Origin: Halalkalicoccus sp. CG83
Lineage (GTDB): Archaea > Halobacteriota > Halobacteria > Halobacteriales > Halalkalicoccaceae
DNA length: 64,000 nt
Assembly: GCF_037081715.1 (NCBI RefSeq)
Contig: NZ_JAZDDH010000002.1
Span: forward strand, 434,001-498,000
Direction of reading: 5' to 3'
The translations under genes and the position numbers were made by a program. The notes under the pieces were generated by a model. The model ran no database searches. It saw nothing but the letters and a program-made list of their open reading frames with translations, and was not told where the DNA came from. Shown here one piece after another: positions 1 through 6,941 of this stretch. The stretch's first letter is position 1; every line of letters starts with the position of its first letter.

Positions 1-996
1 AGCTCGATGCTGGTCGAGTCCGAGAACGAGGACGCCGCCGGCGCGTTCCGAGTGTTCTCGGAGGGACAGGACTTCTCGGGGAAGGACCTCTCCTTCGCCG
101 TTCGGGTCGAGTCGCCCCTGCCGGCACGGGTGGTCCTCGACGTCCGCGCACCTGGGGCGAGCGACCGGCTCGTGAGCGCCCGGTCGATTCCGGGGGAGTT
201 CGACGGTTGGCTTCGGGTCGAGGGCGGCTACACCGGGAAGCGCGGCGAACCCAACCTTGGGAACGTCCAGGAGATACGGATCCACGTCGAGCCGCGCGGC
301 GACGCCGAGGGGCCGATCCGCTTCCGGATCGACGACCTCCGGGTGACGGAACGGTCGGACCAGGGTAAGGTGATCCTCACGTTCGACGACGCCGTCGAGA
401 GCCAGTACACCACCGCGCGGCCGATGCTCGAGGAGCGCGGCTGGCCGGGCGTCGCCGCGATCATCCCGGGCTCGCTGAACCAGCCCGGTCGGCTCAACAT
501 CGACCAGTGTCGCCAGCTCCGCGACGCCGGCTGGGACGTCTCGGCACACCCCCACACGGCGCTGCCCGAGATGGACCCCGACGAGCGCGTCGATTACCTC
601 CAGAACGCCCACGACTACATCGCGAACCGCATCTCCGAGGACGGCGCGCGCCACTACTTCGCGCCCTACAACCGGATGGACGCCGACTCCATCGCTGACG
701 TCCGCGAGGTGTTCGAGACGTCGTTCATCTTCGGCGGCCAGCCCAACGTCGCCCCGCCGCTCGACGGCCACATGCTCCCCCGGGTCAATGGCCACGACGC
801 CGGCTCGATCGCTTCGATGCTCGATCTCGCCGCCGAATACGGTCAGGTCCTCACGCTGATGGTCCACGGCGTCGGCGATACCGAGAGCGAGGACAGCCGT
901 AACGACGTGACCGAGGAGGACTTCGAGGCCGTCCTCGACGCCATCGAGTCCCGCGATCTGGAGGTCACTACCGTCTCCGGCCTGATCGACGACTGA
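1..996 (+). CDS. Polysaccharide deacetylase (NodB-like), 5' end outside window
   Basis: The frame is open from the first base, so the true start lies upstream and an N-terminal part is missing. The C-terminal two thirds is a NodB-type carbohydrate esterase fold: TFDDA (about residue 125 counted from the ATG at 7) gives the catalytic/metal aspartates and SAHPHT (about 179-184) gives metal histidines. The first 118 residues look like a beta-rich carbohydrate-binding module. The family removes acyl groups from polysaccharides or glycans, usually at the cell surface; the substrate is not visible here. A second, unrelated deacetylase-like gene lies at 51.3 kb. Confidence 0.85.
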   Translation, partial: SSMLVESENEDAAGAFRVFSEGQDFSGKDLSFAVRVESPLPARVVLDVRAPGASDRLVSARSIPGEFDGWLRVEGGYTGKRGEPNLGNVQEIRIHVEPRGDAEGPIRFRIDDLRVTERSDQGKVILTFDDAVESQYTTARPMLEERGWPGVAAIIPGSLNQPGRLNIDQCRQLRDAGWDVSAHPHTALPEMDPDERVDYLQNAHDYIANRISEDGARHYFAPYNRMDADSIADVREVFETSFIFGGQPNVAPPLDGHMLPRVNGHDAGSIASMLDLAAEYGQVLTLMVHGVGDTESEDSRNDVTEEDFEAVLDAIESRDLEVTTVSGLIDD

Positions 997-1068
997 CCGC
1001 TTCGCTTCGGCCCTCCCCGTCTTCTCCGGTGTCGGCGGCCTTTTGATCCGCCGACCCCGACCCCCGCT

Positions 1069-1863
1069 ATGGAACTCATCGCAGTCCCCGGGATTCCCGA
1101 GATCGACCCCGGCGACGACCTCGCCGACCTCGTCGCCGACCGGATCGATCTCGACCCGGGAGCGCAGTCCGACGAGCGTGACCGGCCAGGATCGCCGCCG
1201 GTCGGCGACGTGCTCTGTATCGCGAGCACGGTCGTCTCGAAGGCCGAGGACCGGCTCGCGGATCTCGAGGCGTTCCCGGCCGGTCCGCGTGCCCGCGAGA
1301 TCGCCGATCGTCTCGAGGGGATCACCGGCGAGGAGAGGGATCCCCGGTTCGCCCAGGCGGTCCTCGAGGAGAGCACCGACCTCGTGATGGAGGCGCCGTT
1401 CCTTCTGACGGAGACGCGCTTCGGACACGTCTGCGTCAACGCCGGGATCGACCGTTCGAACACCGGGGGCGCCGACCTGCTGTTGCTGCCGAAACGTCCC
1501 TCCGAGAGCGCCGCCCGGCTGAGCGAGGCGCTTTCCGTCCCCGTGATCGTCACCGACACCTGCGGACGGCCGTTTCGCCACGGCCAGCGCGGCGTCGCCA
1601 TCGGCTGGGCCGGCTTGCCTGCGAGCCGCGACTGGCGCGGCGAGCGCGACAGGGACGGTCGCGAGCTCGGCGTCACCGTCGAGAACGTGGTCGACGAACT
1701 CGCGGGCGCCGCGAACCTCGTCGCCGGCGAGGGCGGTGGCGGGACGCCGGCGGTCGTCGTTCGTGGCTTCGAGTTCGGTGCGATGGCGGGGAGCGACGAG
1801 CAGTTCCGCTCGGTCGAGACCGACTTCGTCCGCCAGGCGCTCCGGGGGTGGTCGCATGAGTGA
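1069..1863 (+). CDS. cofE: Coenzyme F420-0:L-glutamate ligase CofE
   Basis: 264 aa, close to the family length. CofE adds gamma-linked glutamates to F420-0 with GTP, in the cytoplasm. Recognisable blocks are the N-terminal ELIAVPGIPEI, VLCIASTVVSKAEDR (about 46-60), VCVNAGIDRSNTGG and TDTCGRPFRHGQRGVAIGWA, typical of this fold and of its metal/GTP site. It starts at an ATG after a short 72-nt gap. Downstream, after two micro-ORFs, comes the F420-dependent enzyme mer, so cofactor maker and cofactor user are linked. A further F420-type oxidoreductase is at 59.7 kb. Confidence 0.93.
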   Translation: MELIAVPGIPEIDPGDDLADLVADRIDLDPGAQSDERDRPGSPPVGDVLCIASTVVSKAEDRLADLEAFPAGPRAREIADRLEGITGEERDPRFAQAVLEESTDLVMEAPFLLTETRFGHVCVNAGIDRSNTGGADLLLLPKRPSESAARLSEALSVPVIVTDTCGRPFRHGQRGVAIGWAGLPASRDWRGERDRDGRELGVTVENVVDELAGAANLVAGEGGGGTPAVVVRGFEFGAMAGSDEQFRSVETDFVRQALRGWSHE

Positions 1864-1980
1864 ACGAAGTGAGCGATTGCGACTATGCCGAGGCGAAGCC
1901 TCGGAGGTGGTCCCATGAACGAGCGTAAGCGAGCGAACGGGACTACGTCGGATCTTCGATCCGACGGTGGTCGTATGAGT
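1850..1980 (+). repeat. Three tandem copies of a GGTGGTCNNATGAG/AAC element with two hairpins
   Basis: GGTGGTC followed by two or three bases and ATGARYGA occurs at about 1849, 1908 and 1968, 59-60 nt apart. Each interval carries a perfect hairpin: 7-bp arms CCGAGGC/GCCTCGG with a 3-nt loop at 1888-1904, and 9-bp arms CGTCGGATC/GATCCGACG with a 3-nt loop at 1946-1966. The first copy is the 3' end of cofE itself, so the array looks like repeated duplication of the cofE stop region. Related wording (GCGAACGGAGTGAGTG) appears after aspS at about 50399. Confidence 0.7.
1856..1918 (+). CDS. Micro-ORF 1 between cofE and mer (20 aa)
   Basis: ATG at 1856 lies inside the last codons of cofE (stop 1861-1863). 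The ORF reads MSERSERLRL...EVVP and stops with TGA at 1916-1918, overlapping the ATG of the next micro-ORF as ATGA. The peptide is basic/hydrophilic with no domain I recognise. It could be a true translated linker that carries ribosomes from cofE towards mer, or an accidental ORF in a repeat. Overlap structure is seen; translation is inferred. Confidence 0.3.
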   Translation: MSERSERLRLCRGEASEVVP

Positions 1981-2037
1981 GACCGCGGCGAACGAGGACG
2001 GATCGACCGAACCGTCGTTTCCGAGGAGATTCGATGA
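1915..2037 (+). CDS. Micro-ORF 2 between cofE and mer (40 aa)
   Basis: Begins MNERKRANG at 1915 (in an ATGA overlap with micro-ORF 1) and ends VVSEEIR with TGA at 2035-2037, which overlaps the mer ATG at 2034 as ATGA. It is out of frame with mer, so it is not an N-terminal extension. An internal ATG at 1975 (third repeat copy) is in frame. The region just before its stop, CCGAGGAGATTCG, could act as a Shine-Dalgarno-like site for mer. No family recognised. Confidence 0.35.
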   Translation: MNERKRANGTTSDLRSDGGRMSDRGERGRIDRTVVSEEIR

Positions 2038-3014
2038 AGGGAATCGAGCTCACGCCGGAACACCCCCTCGACCGGATCGCCGACCTCGGTGCGGCCGCCG
2101 AGGCGGCGGGCTTCGATGCGGCCTTCGCGAGCAGTCACTACAACAACCGCGACCCGTTTCTCGCGCTCGATCGGATCGCCGCGCGGACCGAGTCGATCCG
2201 GCTGGGACCGGGCGTCGCGAACCCCTACGAGACCCACCCGGTGACGCTGGCCTCGCGGACCGCGACGCTCGACGAGGTGAGCGGCGGGCGAGCCGTCTTC
2301 GGGATCGGCGCGGGCGATGGCTCGACGCTCTCGAACCTGGGCTACGATCGCGACCGGCCGCTGCGCCGCGTGCTCGAGACGTTCAAGGTCGCAAAGCGGC
2401 TCTGGGCGGGCGAGCGGGTGAACCACGAGGGATCGTTCACCGCGATCGACGCGGGGCTGAACTACTCGTCGAACGAGATCCCCGTCTACGTCGGCGCCCA
2501 GGGACCACACATGATCCGCATGAGCGCGAAGCACGCGGACGGCGTGCTGCTCAACGCCGCCCATCCCGACGACTTCGCGTGGGCGAACGAGCGGGTCGAG
2601 GAGGGGCTCTCCGAGCGACCCGATTTTCGTGGTGAGTTCGAGTTCGTCGCGTTCGCGAGCCTCAGCGTCGCCGAGGACGGCGACGCTGCCCGCGAGGCCG
2701 CCCGTCCGCCCGTCGCGTTCATCGCCTCGGGGGCGGCCCCGCCGGTGCTCGATCGCCACGGGATCGACGAGAAGCGAGCCGACGCGATCGGCGAGCGCAT
2801 CGAGGCCGGCGAGTTCGGCGAGGCGTTCGAGGCCGTTACCCCGGCGATGATCGAGGCGTTCTGCATCGCGGGGACGCCCGACTCGGTGACCACACGAGTG
2901 GGGGAAGTCCTCGAGTACGCCGACGGCATCGTCGCGGGATCGCCGCTCGGTCCGGACCTCGAGGAGGCGGTCAGTCTCGCGGGGGCGGCGATCGACCGAG
3001 GCTCTCGGGCATGA
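2034..3014 (+). CDS. mer: F420-dependent 5,10-methylenetetrahydropterin reductase (Mer)
   Basis: 326 aa, the usual Mer length. Member of the luciferase-like (LLM) flavin/F420 family: N-terminal MKGIELTPEHPL, the SSHYNNRDPF block, YETHPVTLASRTATLDE and the FGIGAGDGS phosphate-binding loop. Mer reduces methylene-tetrahydropterin to the methyl form with reduced F420; in haloarchaea, which are not methanogens, the likely role is methyl supply for methionine synthesis through a folate-like pterin (inference). Start at 2034 overlaps the preceding micro-ORF stop. The 3' end overlaps a convergent small membrane gene by 44 nt. Confidence 0.9.
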   Translation: MKGIELTPEHPLDRIADLGAAAEAAGFDAAFASSHYNNRDPFLALDRIAARTESIRLGPGVANPYETHPVTLASRTATLDEVSGGRAVFGIGAGDGSTLSNLGYDRDRPLRRVLETFKVAKRLWAGERVNHEGSFTAIDAGLNYSSNEIPVYVGAQGPHMIRMSAKHADGVLLNAAHPDDFAWANERVEEGLSERPDFRGEFEFVAFASLSVAEDGDAAREAARPPVAFIASGAAPPVLDRHGIDEKRADAIGERIEAGEFGEAFEAVTPAMIEAFCIAGTPDSVTTRVGEVLEYADGIVAGSPLGPDLEEAVSLAGAAIDRGSRA

Positions 3015-3177
3015 CCGAGTCGAGGACGGCGCCGGCGGCGAGCCCGAAGAAGAGGAGGAAGGTGAAGGCGAAGATGAGGTTGCTTATCAGGATCAACAGC
3101 CCGGCGATCGGGTCGTTGAGCGCGACCTCCGTCGTGTAGCCCAGAAGCTGGAACAGCTCGGCGATCGGGTTGACCAT
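2971..3177 (-). CDS. Small membrane protein (68 aa)
   Basis: Starts MVNPIAELFQLLGY at 3177; a longer in-frame start at 3252 would add a basic, low-quality extension and is not preferred. One strong hydrophobic segment (about residues 24-50, LLILISNLIFAFTFLLFFG) predicts a single membrane helix, possibly a hairpin. The protein is short and of unknown function. It converges with mer and overlaps its last 44 nt. It is transcribed divergently from aIF1 across a 227-nt spacer. Confidence 0.65.
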   Translation of the reverse strand: MVNPIAELFQLLGYTTEVALNDPIAGLLILISNLIFAFTFLLFFGLAAGAVLDSVMPESLGRSPPPRD

Positions 3178-3372
3178 GTCGGCCGTTCGCGTGGCGGGTA
3201 TTTGTGTGTGGCGCTCCGCCGGGGATCCCCTCCGACGAGTGCTGGCGGTCACATGGACGAGAACGCCCGTTCGATGCGTTCGAATACGTACCAGTCAAGC
3301 GGCGCTCGGATCGTGCGTCGTCTCACCGATCGTTCGGGATCGCGTCGGCCTTCGGTTGTTGCCCCGACAGTG

Positions 3373-3379
3373 TTTAATA
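3373..3379 (+). promoter_or_regulatory. TATA box of the aIF1 gene
   Basis: TTTAATA centred about 29 nt upstream of the ATG at 3405, the spacing expected for a haloarchaeal leaderless transcript. Confidence 0.6.
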
Positions 3380-3404
3380 GGTCGATTTCGTACGTTTGGC
3401 TGTA

Positions 3405-3698
3405 ATGTCGGAAGTCTGCTCGACGTGTGGACTGCCCCAGGAACTCTGCGTCTGCGAGGACGTCGCCAAAGAGTCCCAGCAGGTTAACATCCGCATCGAC
3501 GAGCGCCGCTACGGAAAGGAGGTAACGATCATCGAAGGACTCGACCCACGGGACGTCGATCTCGACAGCCTCTCGTCGGACCTGAAGTCGAAGTTCGCCT
3601 GCGGAGGCACCGTCGAGGACGACTCGATCGAGCTCCAGGGCAACCACACCGGTCGCGTCGAGGACTTCCTCCGCGACAAGGGGTTCTCGGTCGCCTGA
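3405..3698 (+). CDS. Translation initiation factor aIF1 (SUI1)
   Basis: 97 aa with an N-terminal zinc-knuckle-like block [13 protein letters not shown] and a SUI1 core ([20 protein letters not shown], then FACGGTV and IELQGNH). aIF1 binds the small ribosomal subunit and monitors start-codon selection. The start at 3405 is chosen over an in-frame ATG at 3396 because MSEVCSTCG is the family N-terminus and the TATA box sits 29 nt upstream. Single-gene unit facing a convergent rhodanese gene. Confidence 0.93.
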   Translation: MSEVCSTCGLPQELCVCEDVAKESQQVNIRIDERRYGKEVTIIEGLDPRDVDLDSLSSDLKSKFACGGTVEDDSIELQGNHTGRVEDFLRDKGFSVA

Positions 3699-3727
3699 TA
3701 CGTACGCCTCCCACTCGACCCGACCGA

Positions 3728-4114
3728 TCAGAACGGCGCCTCGGGCGACGACTCGCCGTCGCTCCCGTCGCGCTCCTCGTTTCTTCCGTTTTCGAGGCCG
3801 TAGTCACGACTCCACGCGTCCAATCCGCCCGCGAGGCTTCGAACCTCCGTTCCCTCAGCCCCCTCGTAGGACTCGATCAGCCGCATCGCCCGAAGGCTCG
3901 CCTTGCCGTGGGGACAGACGGTGACGACGCGATCGGCGTCGGCGAACGCTTCGACGTGTCCCGGCAGCTCCCCGAACGGGACGTTCTCGCTCCCGGGTAT
4001 CGCACCCCGATCGAACTGCGCGGGCGCACGGATGTCGACGATCCGCACCTCCTCGTCGCTCTCGAGCAGTTCCTCGAGTTCCGCCGGCGCGATCTCGTCG
4101 TCTCGATGGTCCAT
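3728..4114 (-). CDS. Rhodanese-like protein
   Basis: 128 aa single rhodanese domain. The catalytic loop is VCPHGKAS with Cys67, preceded by VDIRAPAQFDRGAIPGSENVPF, the typical substrate-side signature, and followed by LAGGLDAWSRDY. Such proteins carry or transfer sulfane sulfur in the cytoplasm; the acceptor is unknown. The C-terminal 20 residues are an acidic tail. Stands alone, convergent with aIF1. Confidence 0.85.
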   Translation of the reverse strand: MDHRDDEIAPAELEELLESDEEVRIVDIRAPAQFDRGAIPGSENVPFGELPGHVEAFADADRVVTVCPHGKASLRAMRLIESYEGAEGTEVRSLAGGLDAWSRDYGLENGRNEERDGSDGESSPEAPF

Positions 4115-4276
4115 GCCGAACGGTAGCCCCCGCCGGCTGAATAGTTCGTCGGCTGGCGTCCTCAGCGAACCAGGCGGCGTGGACGGATCCCCGCCTCATA
4201 GACGTCGGCGGCCCTCTCGAACGGCGGCGCGACGACGAGTGAAACCGTTTATCAGGCTCGGCGATGGAGCGCCGGT

Positions 4277-4600
4277 ATGAGCGACGGTCCGTTCGACGCG
4301 ACGATCCGGGTCGCCCAGGTCGAGGACGCCGAACCGTTCCCCGAGGCGAACAAGCCGGAGATGGTCAAACTCCGTCTCGATCTCGGCGACGAGTCGCTCC
4401 GCTCCGCAGCACAGTTGGGCTACCACCACGACGTCGACGACCTGGTCGGACGGCAGGTGCTCTGTGCGACGAACCTCGGGTCGGTCCGGATCGCGGGCTT
4501 CGAGTCCGAGGCGCTGACCGTCGGCGTCCCCGGCGACGACGGAAACCCGGTTCTCGTCACGCCTGACGAACCGGTCCCGCTCGGTGGCGCGCTCTACTGA
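4277..4600 (+). CDS. tRNA-binding-domain protein (CsaA / MetRS C-terminal type)
   Basis: 107 aa consisting of one EMAP-II/Arc1p-like OB fold: DATIRVAQVEDAEPFPEANKP, then MVKLRLDLGD, VDDLVGRQVLCATNLG and VRIAGFESEALTVGV. Free-standing versions (CsaA) bind tRNA or unfolded proteins. It is homologous to the C-terminal domain of the MetRS encoded at 21.2 kb, so a tRNA-related role is the most economical inference. A TTTATC TATA-like box lies near 4247. Confidence 0.75.
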   Translation: MSDGPFDATIRVAQVEDAEPFPEANKPEMVKLRLDLGDESLRSAAQLGYHHDVDDLVGRQVLCATNLGSVRIAGFESEALTVGVPGDDGNPVLVTPDEPVPLGGALY

Positions 4601-4647
4601 GCCCGTCGTCGCCGGTCTCTCCGTCGGCGATACCGCCCGCCATACTG

Positions 4648-4679
4648 AGGTCACGTCCGGCGGGACTCGAACTTGACCT
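4648..4679 (-). repeat. tRNA 3'-end-like fragment flanked by 6-bp inverted repeat
   Basis: Read on the minus strand, 4672-4653 gives GTTCGAGTCCCGCCGGACGT, which matches the T-loop (TTCGAGT) and 3' half of a tRNA, but the 5' T-stem does not pair and no tRNA body follows inside the adjacent coding sequence. The 20 nt are bracketed by AGGTCA (4648-4653) and TGACCT (4674-4679). This is either an old integration footprint or chance; the arms could also serve as a weak terminator for the convergent genes. Confidence 0.3.
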
Positions 4680-4683
4680 GACG

Positions 4684-5238
4684 CTAAATCAATCCCTCCT
4701 CGCGGGCGAGCAGGATCCCCTCGACGGTCGCCTCGTTGGTCGGTTCCTCGCGCGCTCTCGTAAGCGCCCCCTCGATCGGCACCGACCTGATCGTGAGGAA
4801 CTCGTTCTCGTCGAGCGTCTGTTCGACCGGGGTGAGTCCCTCCGCGAAGACGATCGCGCGTTCGTGGCGCATCGCGCCCGTCGCGACCCACATCCGCTGG
4901 AGCAAGGAGACGCCCTCGGGATCGAACCCGGTCTCCTCGCGGAGTTCGCGCGCGCCGGCTTCGGTGAACGACTCGCCCTCCTCGACGATCCCGGCGGGGA
5001 GTTCGAGGTGTGTCTGGCGGATCGCCGGCCGGTACTGTTCGACGAAGACGATCTCCTCGCCGGTGGAGGCGACGATCACGACCGCGGGATCGAGGTCGGC
5101 CCAGTAGTATCGTTTCGTCGACCCGTTGGGCTGTTCGACGAGGTCGTAGCCGCCGGTGTACCAGCCGGTCTCGTACTCCACCACGGACTCGAGGACCTCC
5201 CACTCGCCGTTTGCGTCGTCGGAGCCGCTCGCGTTCAT
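4684..5238 (-). CDS. NUDIX hydrolase (ADP-ribose pyrophosphatase type)
   Basis: 184 aa with a full NUDIX box at about residues 84-106, GIVEEGESFTEAGARELREE followed by TGF, i.e. GX5EX7REUXEEXGU. The N-terminal strand region (WEVLESVVEYETGWYTGGYD) and VFVEQYRPAIRQTHLELPAG are typical of ADP-ribose/sugar-nucleotide pyrophosphatases, which hydrolyse nucleotide-sugar diphosphates. The substrate is not determined by the sequence. It is the last gene of the minus-strand series rimI, DUF5810, 46-aa protein, DUF5809, NUDIX. Confidence 0.85.
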   Translation of the reverse strand: MNASGSDDANGEWEVLESVVEYETGWYTGGYDLVEQPNGSTKRYYWADLDPAVVIVASTGEEIVFVEQYRPAIRQTHLELPAGIVEEGESFTEAGARELREETGFDPEGVSLLQRMWVATGAMRHERAIVFAEGLTPVEQTLDENEFLTIRSVPIEGALTRAREEPTNEATVEGILLAREEGLI

Positions 5239-5309
5239 GGCTCCCGTGTGATCTCGACCCGGTAAAGCGTCCCGTTTCGCTCGACGGACGCCGCCTCCTC
5301 GTCGCGCCC

Positions 5310-5750
5310 CTACGGCGTTCGAGCGTCGTTCGCTTCGCCCTCGAACAGCGGCCGGTAGAACCGCCCGAACGCCTGTCGTCTCAGGGTCCCTCGGGCGGCC
5401 TCGGGTTCGTTCTGGTAGGTCGCCGCCACCGCCCGCCCGTCGAAGGCGTGCCAGACGGCACGATCGACGTTCTCGCTGCCGAGCAGCTCACACTCGCCGT
5501 CGTAGGCCTCACGCCAGCGTTCGAACTCCTCGAGCGACCCCCCCTGGACCTCGAGGAGGGAGGCGAACAGCGCGTCGCGCGCCGTCGCGATCACCTCGCC
5601 GGTGACGCGCTCGCGGTACTCCTCGCGGCCGAGCCCCATCGCCTTCGCGACCTCCTTGGTAACGACCTGTGCGGTCGGCCCGACCGCCTCGTACGCGGCC
5701 CGTGCCTCCTCGGGGGTCTCGGGGGCGAGCAGTCCGTCGGTCTCGTTCAT
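5310..5750 (-). CDS. Conserved haloarchaeal protein, DUF5809-like
   Basis: 146 aa, acidic, mostly helical (EEARAAYEAVGPTAQVVTKEVAKAMG), no catalytic motif that I can name. I recall this pattern as the DUF5809 family, often near DUF5810, which is indeed 240 nt upstream. Family assignment is from memory of the pattern, not a search. Function unknown. Confidence 0.65.
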   Translation of the reverse strand: MNETDGLLAPETPEEARAAYEAVGPTAQVVTKEVAKAMGLGREEYRERVTGEVIATARDALFASLLEVQGGSLEEFERWREAYDGECELLGSENVDRAVWHAFDGRAVAATYQNEPEAARGTLRRQAFGRFYRPLFEGEANDARTP

Positions 5751-5813
5751 ACCGACGTGTGTATCGCTCGCCTCCTTACCGTTACGATGCGATCGTAGCG
5801 GCGCTCACGACAC

Positions 5814-5954
5814 TCACATCCCGAGCAGCCGGAGGACGACCCCTGCGACGAACACCACCAGCCCACCTCCTGAGACGATCGGCGGGAGGACCGGCAGAGG
5901 GAGCAGGAACAGTGCGATCCCGAGGATCATCACGACGGTGGAGATTCGTACCAT
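5814..5954 (-). CDS. Micro membrane protein (46 aa)
   Basis: ATG at 5954, TGA at 5814-5816. Starts MVRISTVVMILGIALFLLPL and ends VVLRLLGM, with two hydrophobic segments (about 5-23 and 26-44) split by a PPIVSGGG turn: a two-helix membrane hairpin. It fills the 238-nt gap between DUF5810 and DUF5809 in the same orientation, 34 nt after the DUF5810 stop. The strongly hydrophobic composition in an otherwise acidic proteome argues for selection on this frame. Confidence 0.55.
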   Translation of the reverse strand: MVRISTVVMILGIALFLLPLPVLPPIVSGGGLVVFVAGVVLRLLGM

Positions 5955-5988
5955 ACCGGGTGGACGGATCGGAACCGAATAGTCCTGC

Positions 5989-6363
5989 TCACTCCTCGTC
6001 GCTCTCGCGGAGCATCTCGCGAGTCATCGCCTCGGCCTCCGCGAGCACCTCCGTCGCGTCGGCGTTCGCCGCCTCGCGGCCACGTTGGCGGGGGATCGAC
6101 TCCTCGAACCGCGGCGCGCGCTCGCGCTCGTGGTCGTGATCGTCGGTCGTGTCCTCGAACAGCTGGGGGAACTCCTCCTCGGGGGCGTACTCCGCCACTC
6201 GCGGACCGAGCGTTTCGGGATCGAGCGACTCCCACTCGGTGACGTGGTCCCCGAGCCACGTCTCGTGGTCCTCGCGGCCGAGCATCGCGGTGAAGGCGAG
6301 GTGGTTCGCGAGGTGTTCGGCGTCGCGCTGGGGGTCGCCGCAGACCGGACAGGCGTATCCCAT
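5989..6363 (-). CDS. Zinc-finger-type haloarchaeal protein, DUF5810-like
   Basis: 124 aa. The N-terminus MGYACPVCGDPQRDAEHLANH is a C2H2-like zinc finger (CPVC ... H ... H), followed by an acidic region and a helical C-terminus. I recall the family as DUF5810. It probably binds protein or nucleic acid (inference). It is followed on the same strand by the 46-aa membrane protein and DUF5809, and preceded by rimI. Confidence 0.65.
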   Translation of the reverse strand: MGYACPVCGDPQRDAEHLANHLAFTAMLGREDHETWLGDHVTEWESLDPETLGPRVAEYAPEEEFPQLFEDTTDDHDHERERAPRFEESIPRQRGREAANADATEVLAEAEAMTREMLRESDEE

Positions 6364-6422
6364 GTCTCTCGGTATGCGGGCGAACCCTAACGGGTTTACG
6401 CCTCTCTACCGACTCACCTCGT

Positions 6423-6875
6423 CTACGTCCGAAGCGGCGCGACGAGTACCAGCGCGGTCTCGCCGTCGTCGTAGTACCGTGGAACGCGTCGGTGGAGGTC
6501 GAACCCGAACTCGCGATACAGCGCGATCGCCGGCTCGTTGCCCTCGCGGACCTCGAGCTTCACCCACCCGGCCCCCTGCGAGGCGAGGACCGACAGCGCG
6601 CGCTCGAGCAGGCCGCGGCCGATTCCCCGGCTCCGGTGCTCCGGATGGACCGCGAGGTCCTTCACGTGGCCGATCGTCCGGCCGTGGTTCGGGACGCCGT
6701 CGGCGACGACGAAGCCGACCATGCGCTCGCCCTCGTGGGCGACGAGAAAGCCCGGCTGGCCGAGAAATCGCTCGAACGCCGAGTAGGGCCACGGCTGGGG
6801 AAACGACGCCTTCTCGATGCGAAACACCGAGAGGAGGTCGGCCCGTTCTGCCTGTCGGTACTCGACGGCGGGCAC
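6423..6875 (-). CDS. rimI: Ribosomal-protein-alanine N-acetyltransferase-like GNAT (RimI)
   Basis: 150 aa GNAT fold. Acetyl-CoA loop: VHPEHRSRGIGRGLLERAL (about 84-102); VKLEVREGNEPAIALYREFGF is the usual RimI C-terminal block. RimI homologues acetylate the N-termini of proteins, and in archaea are broad N-alpha-acetyltransferases. It starts 59 nt upstream of DUF5810 and lies 66 nt downstream of aconitase, with an oligo-T terminator between. Confidence 0.85.
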   Translation of the reverse strand: MPAVEYRQAERADLLSVFRIEKASFPQPWPYSAFERFLGQPGFLVAHEGERMVGFVVADGVPNHGRTIGHVKDLAVHPEHRSRGIGRGLLERALSVLASQGAGWVKLEVREGNEPAIALYREFGFDLHRRVPRYYDDGETALVLVAPLRT

Positions 6876-6917
6876 GGACGGGCTACGACCTCCGCGGATA
6901 AAAACTCCCTCTCCTCG

Positions 6918-6923
6918 AAAAAA
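6918..6923 (-). terminator. Oligo-T terminator after aconitase
   Basis: On the minus strand a T6 run follows 18 nt after the aconitase stop, and a second T-rich run lies at 6900-6904. Oligo-T tracts are the usual archaeal transcription stop. Confidence 0.45.
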
Positions 6924-6941
6924 CCGAATCGACGTGCGCGA

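Noticed and set aside
3249-3647. 132-codon minus-strand frame across the aIF1 gene
   Set aside because: Overlaps the real aIF1 gene and its promoter; no family features.
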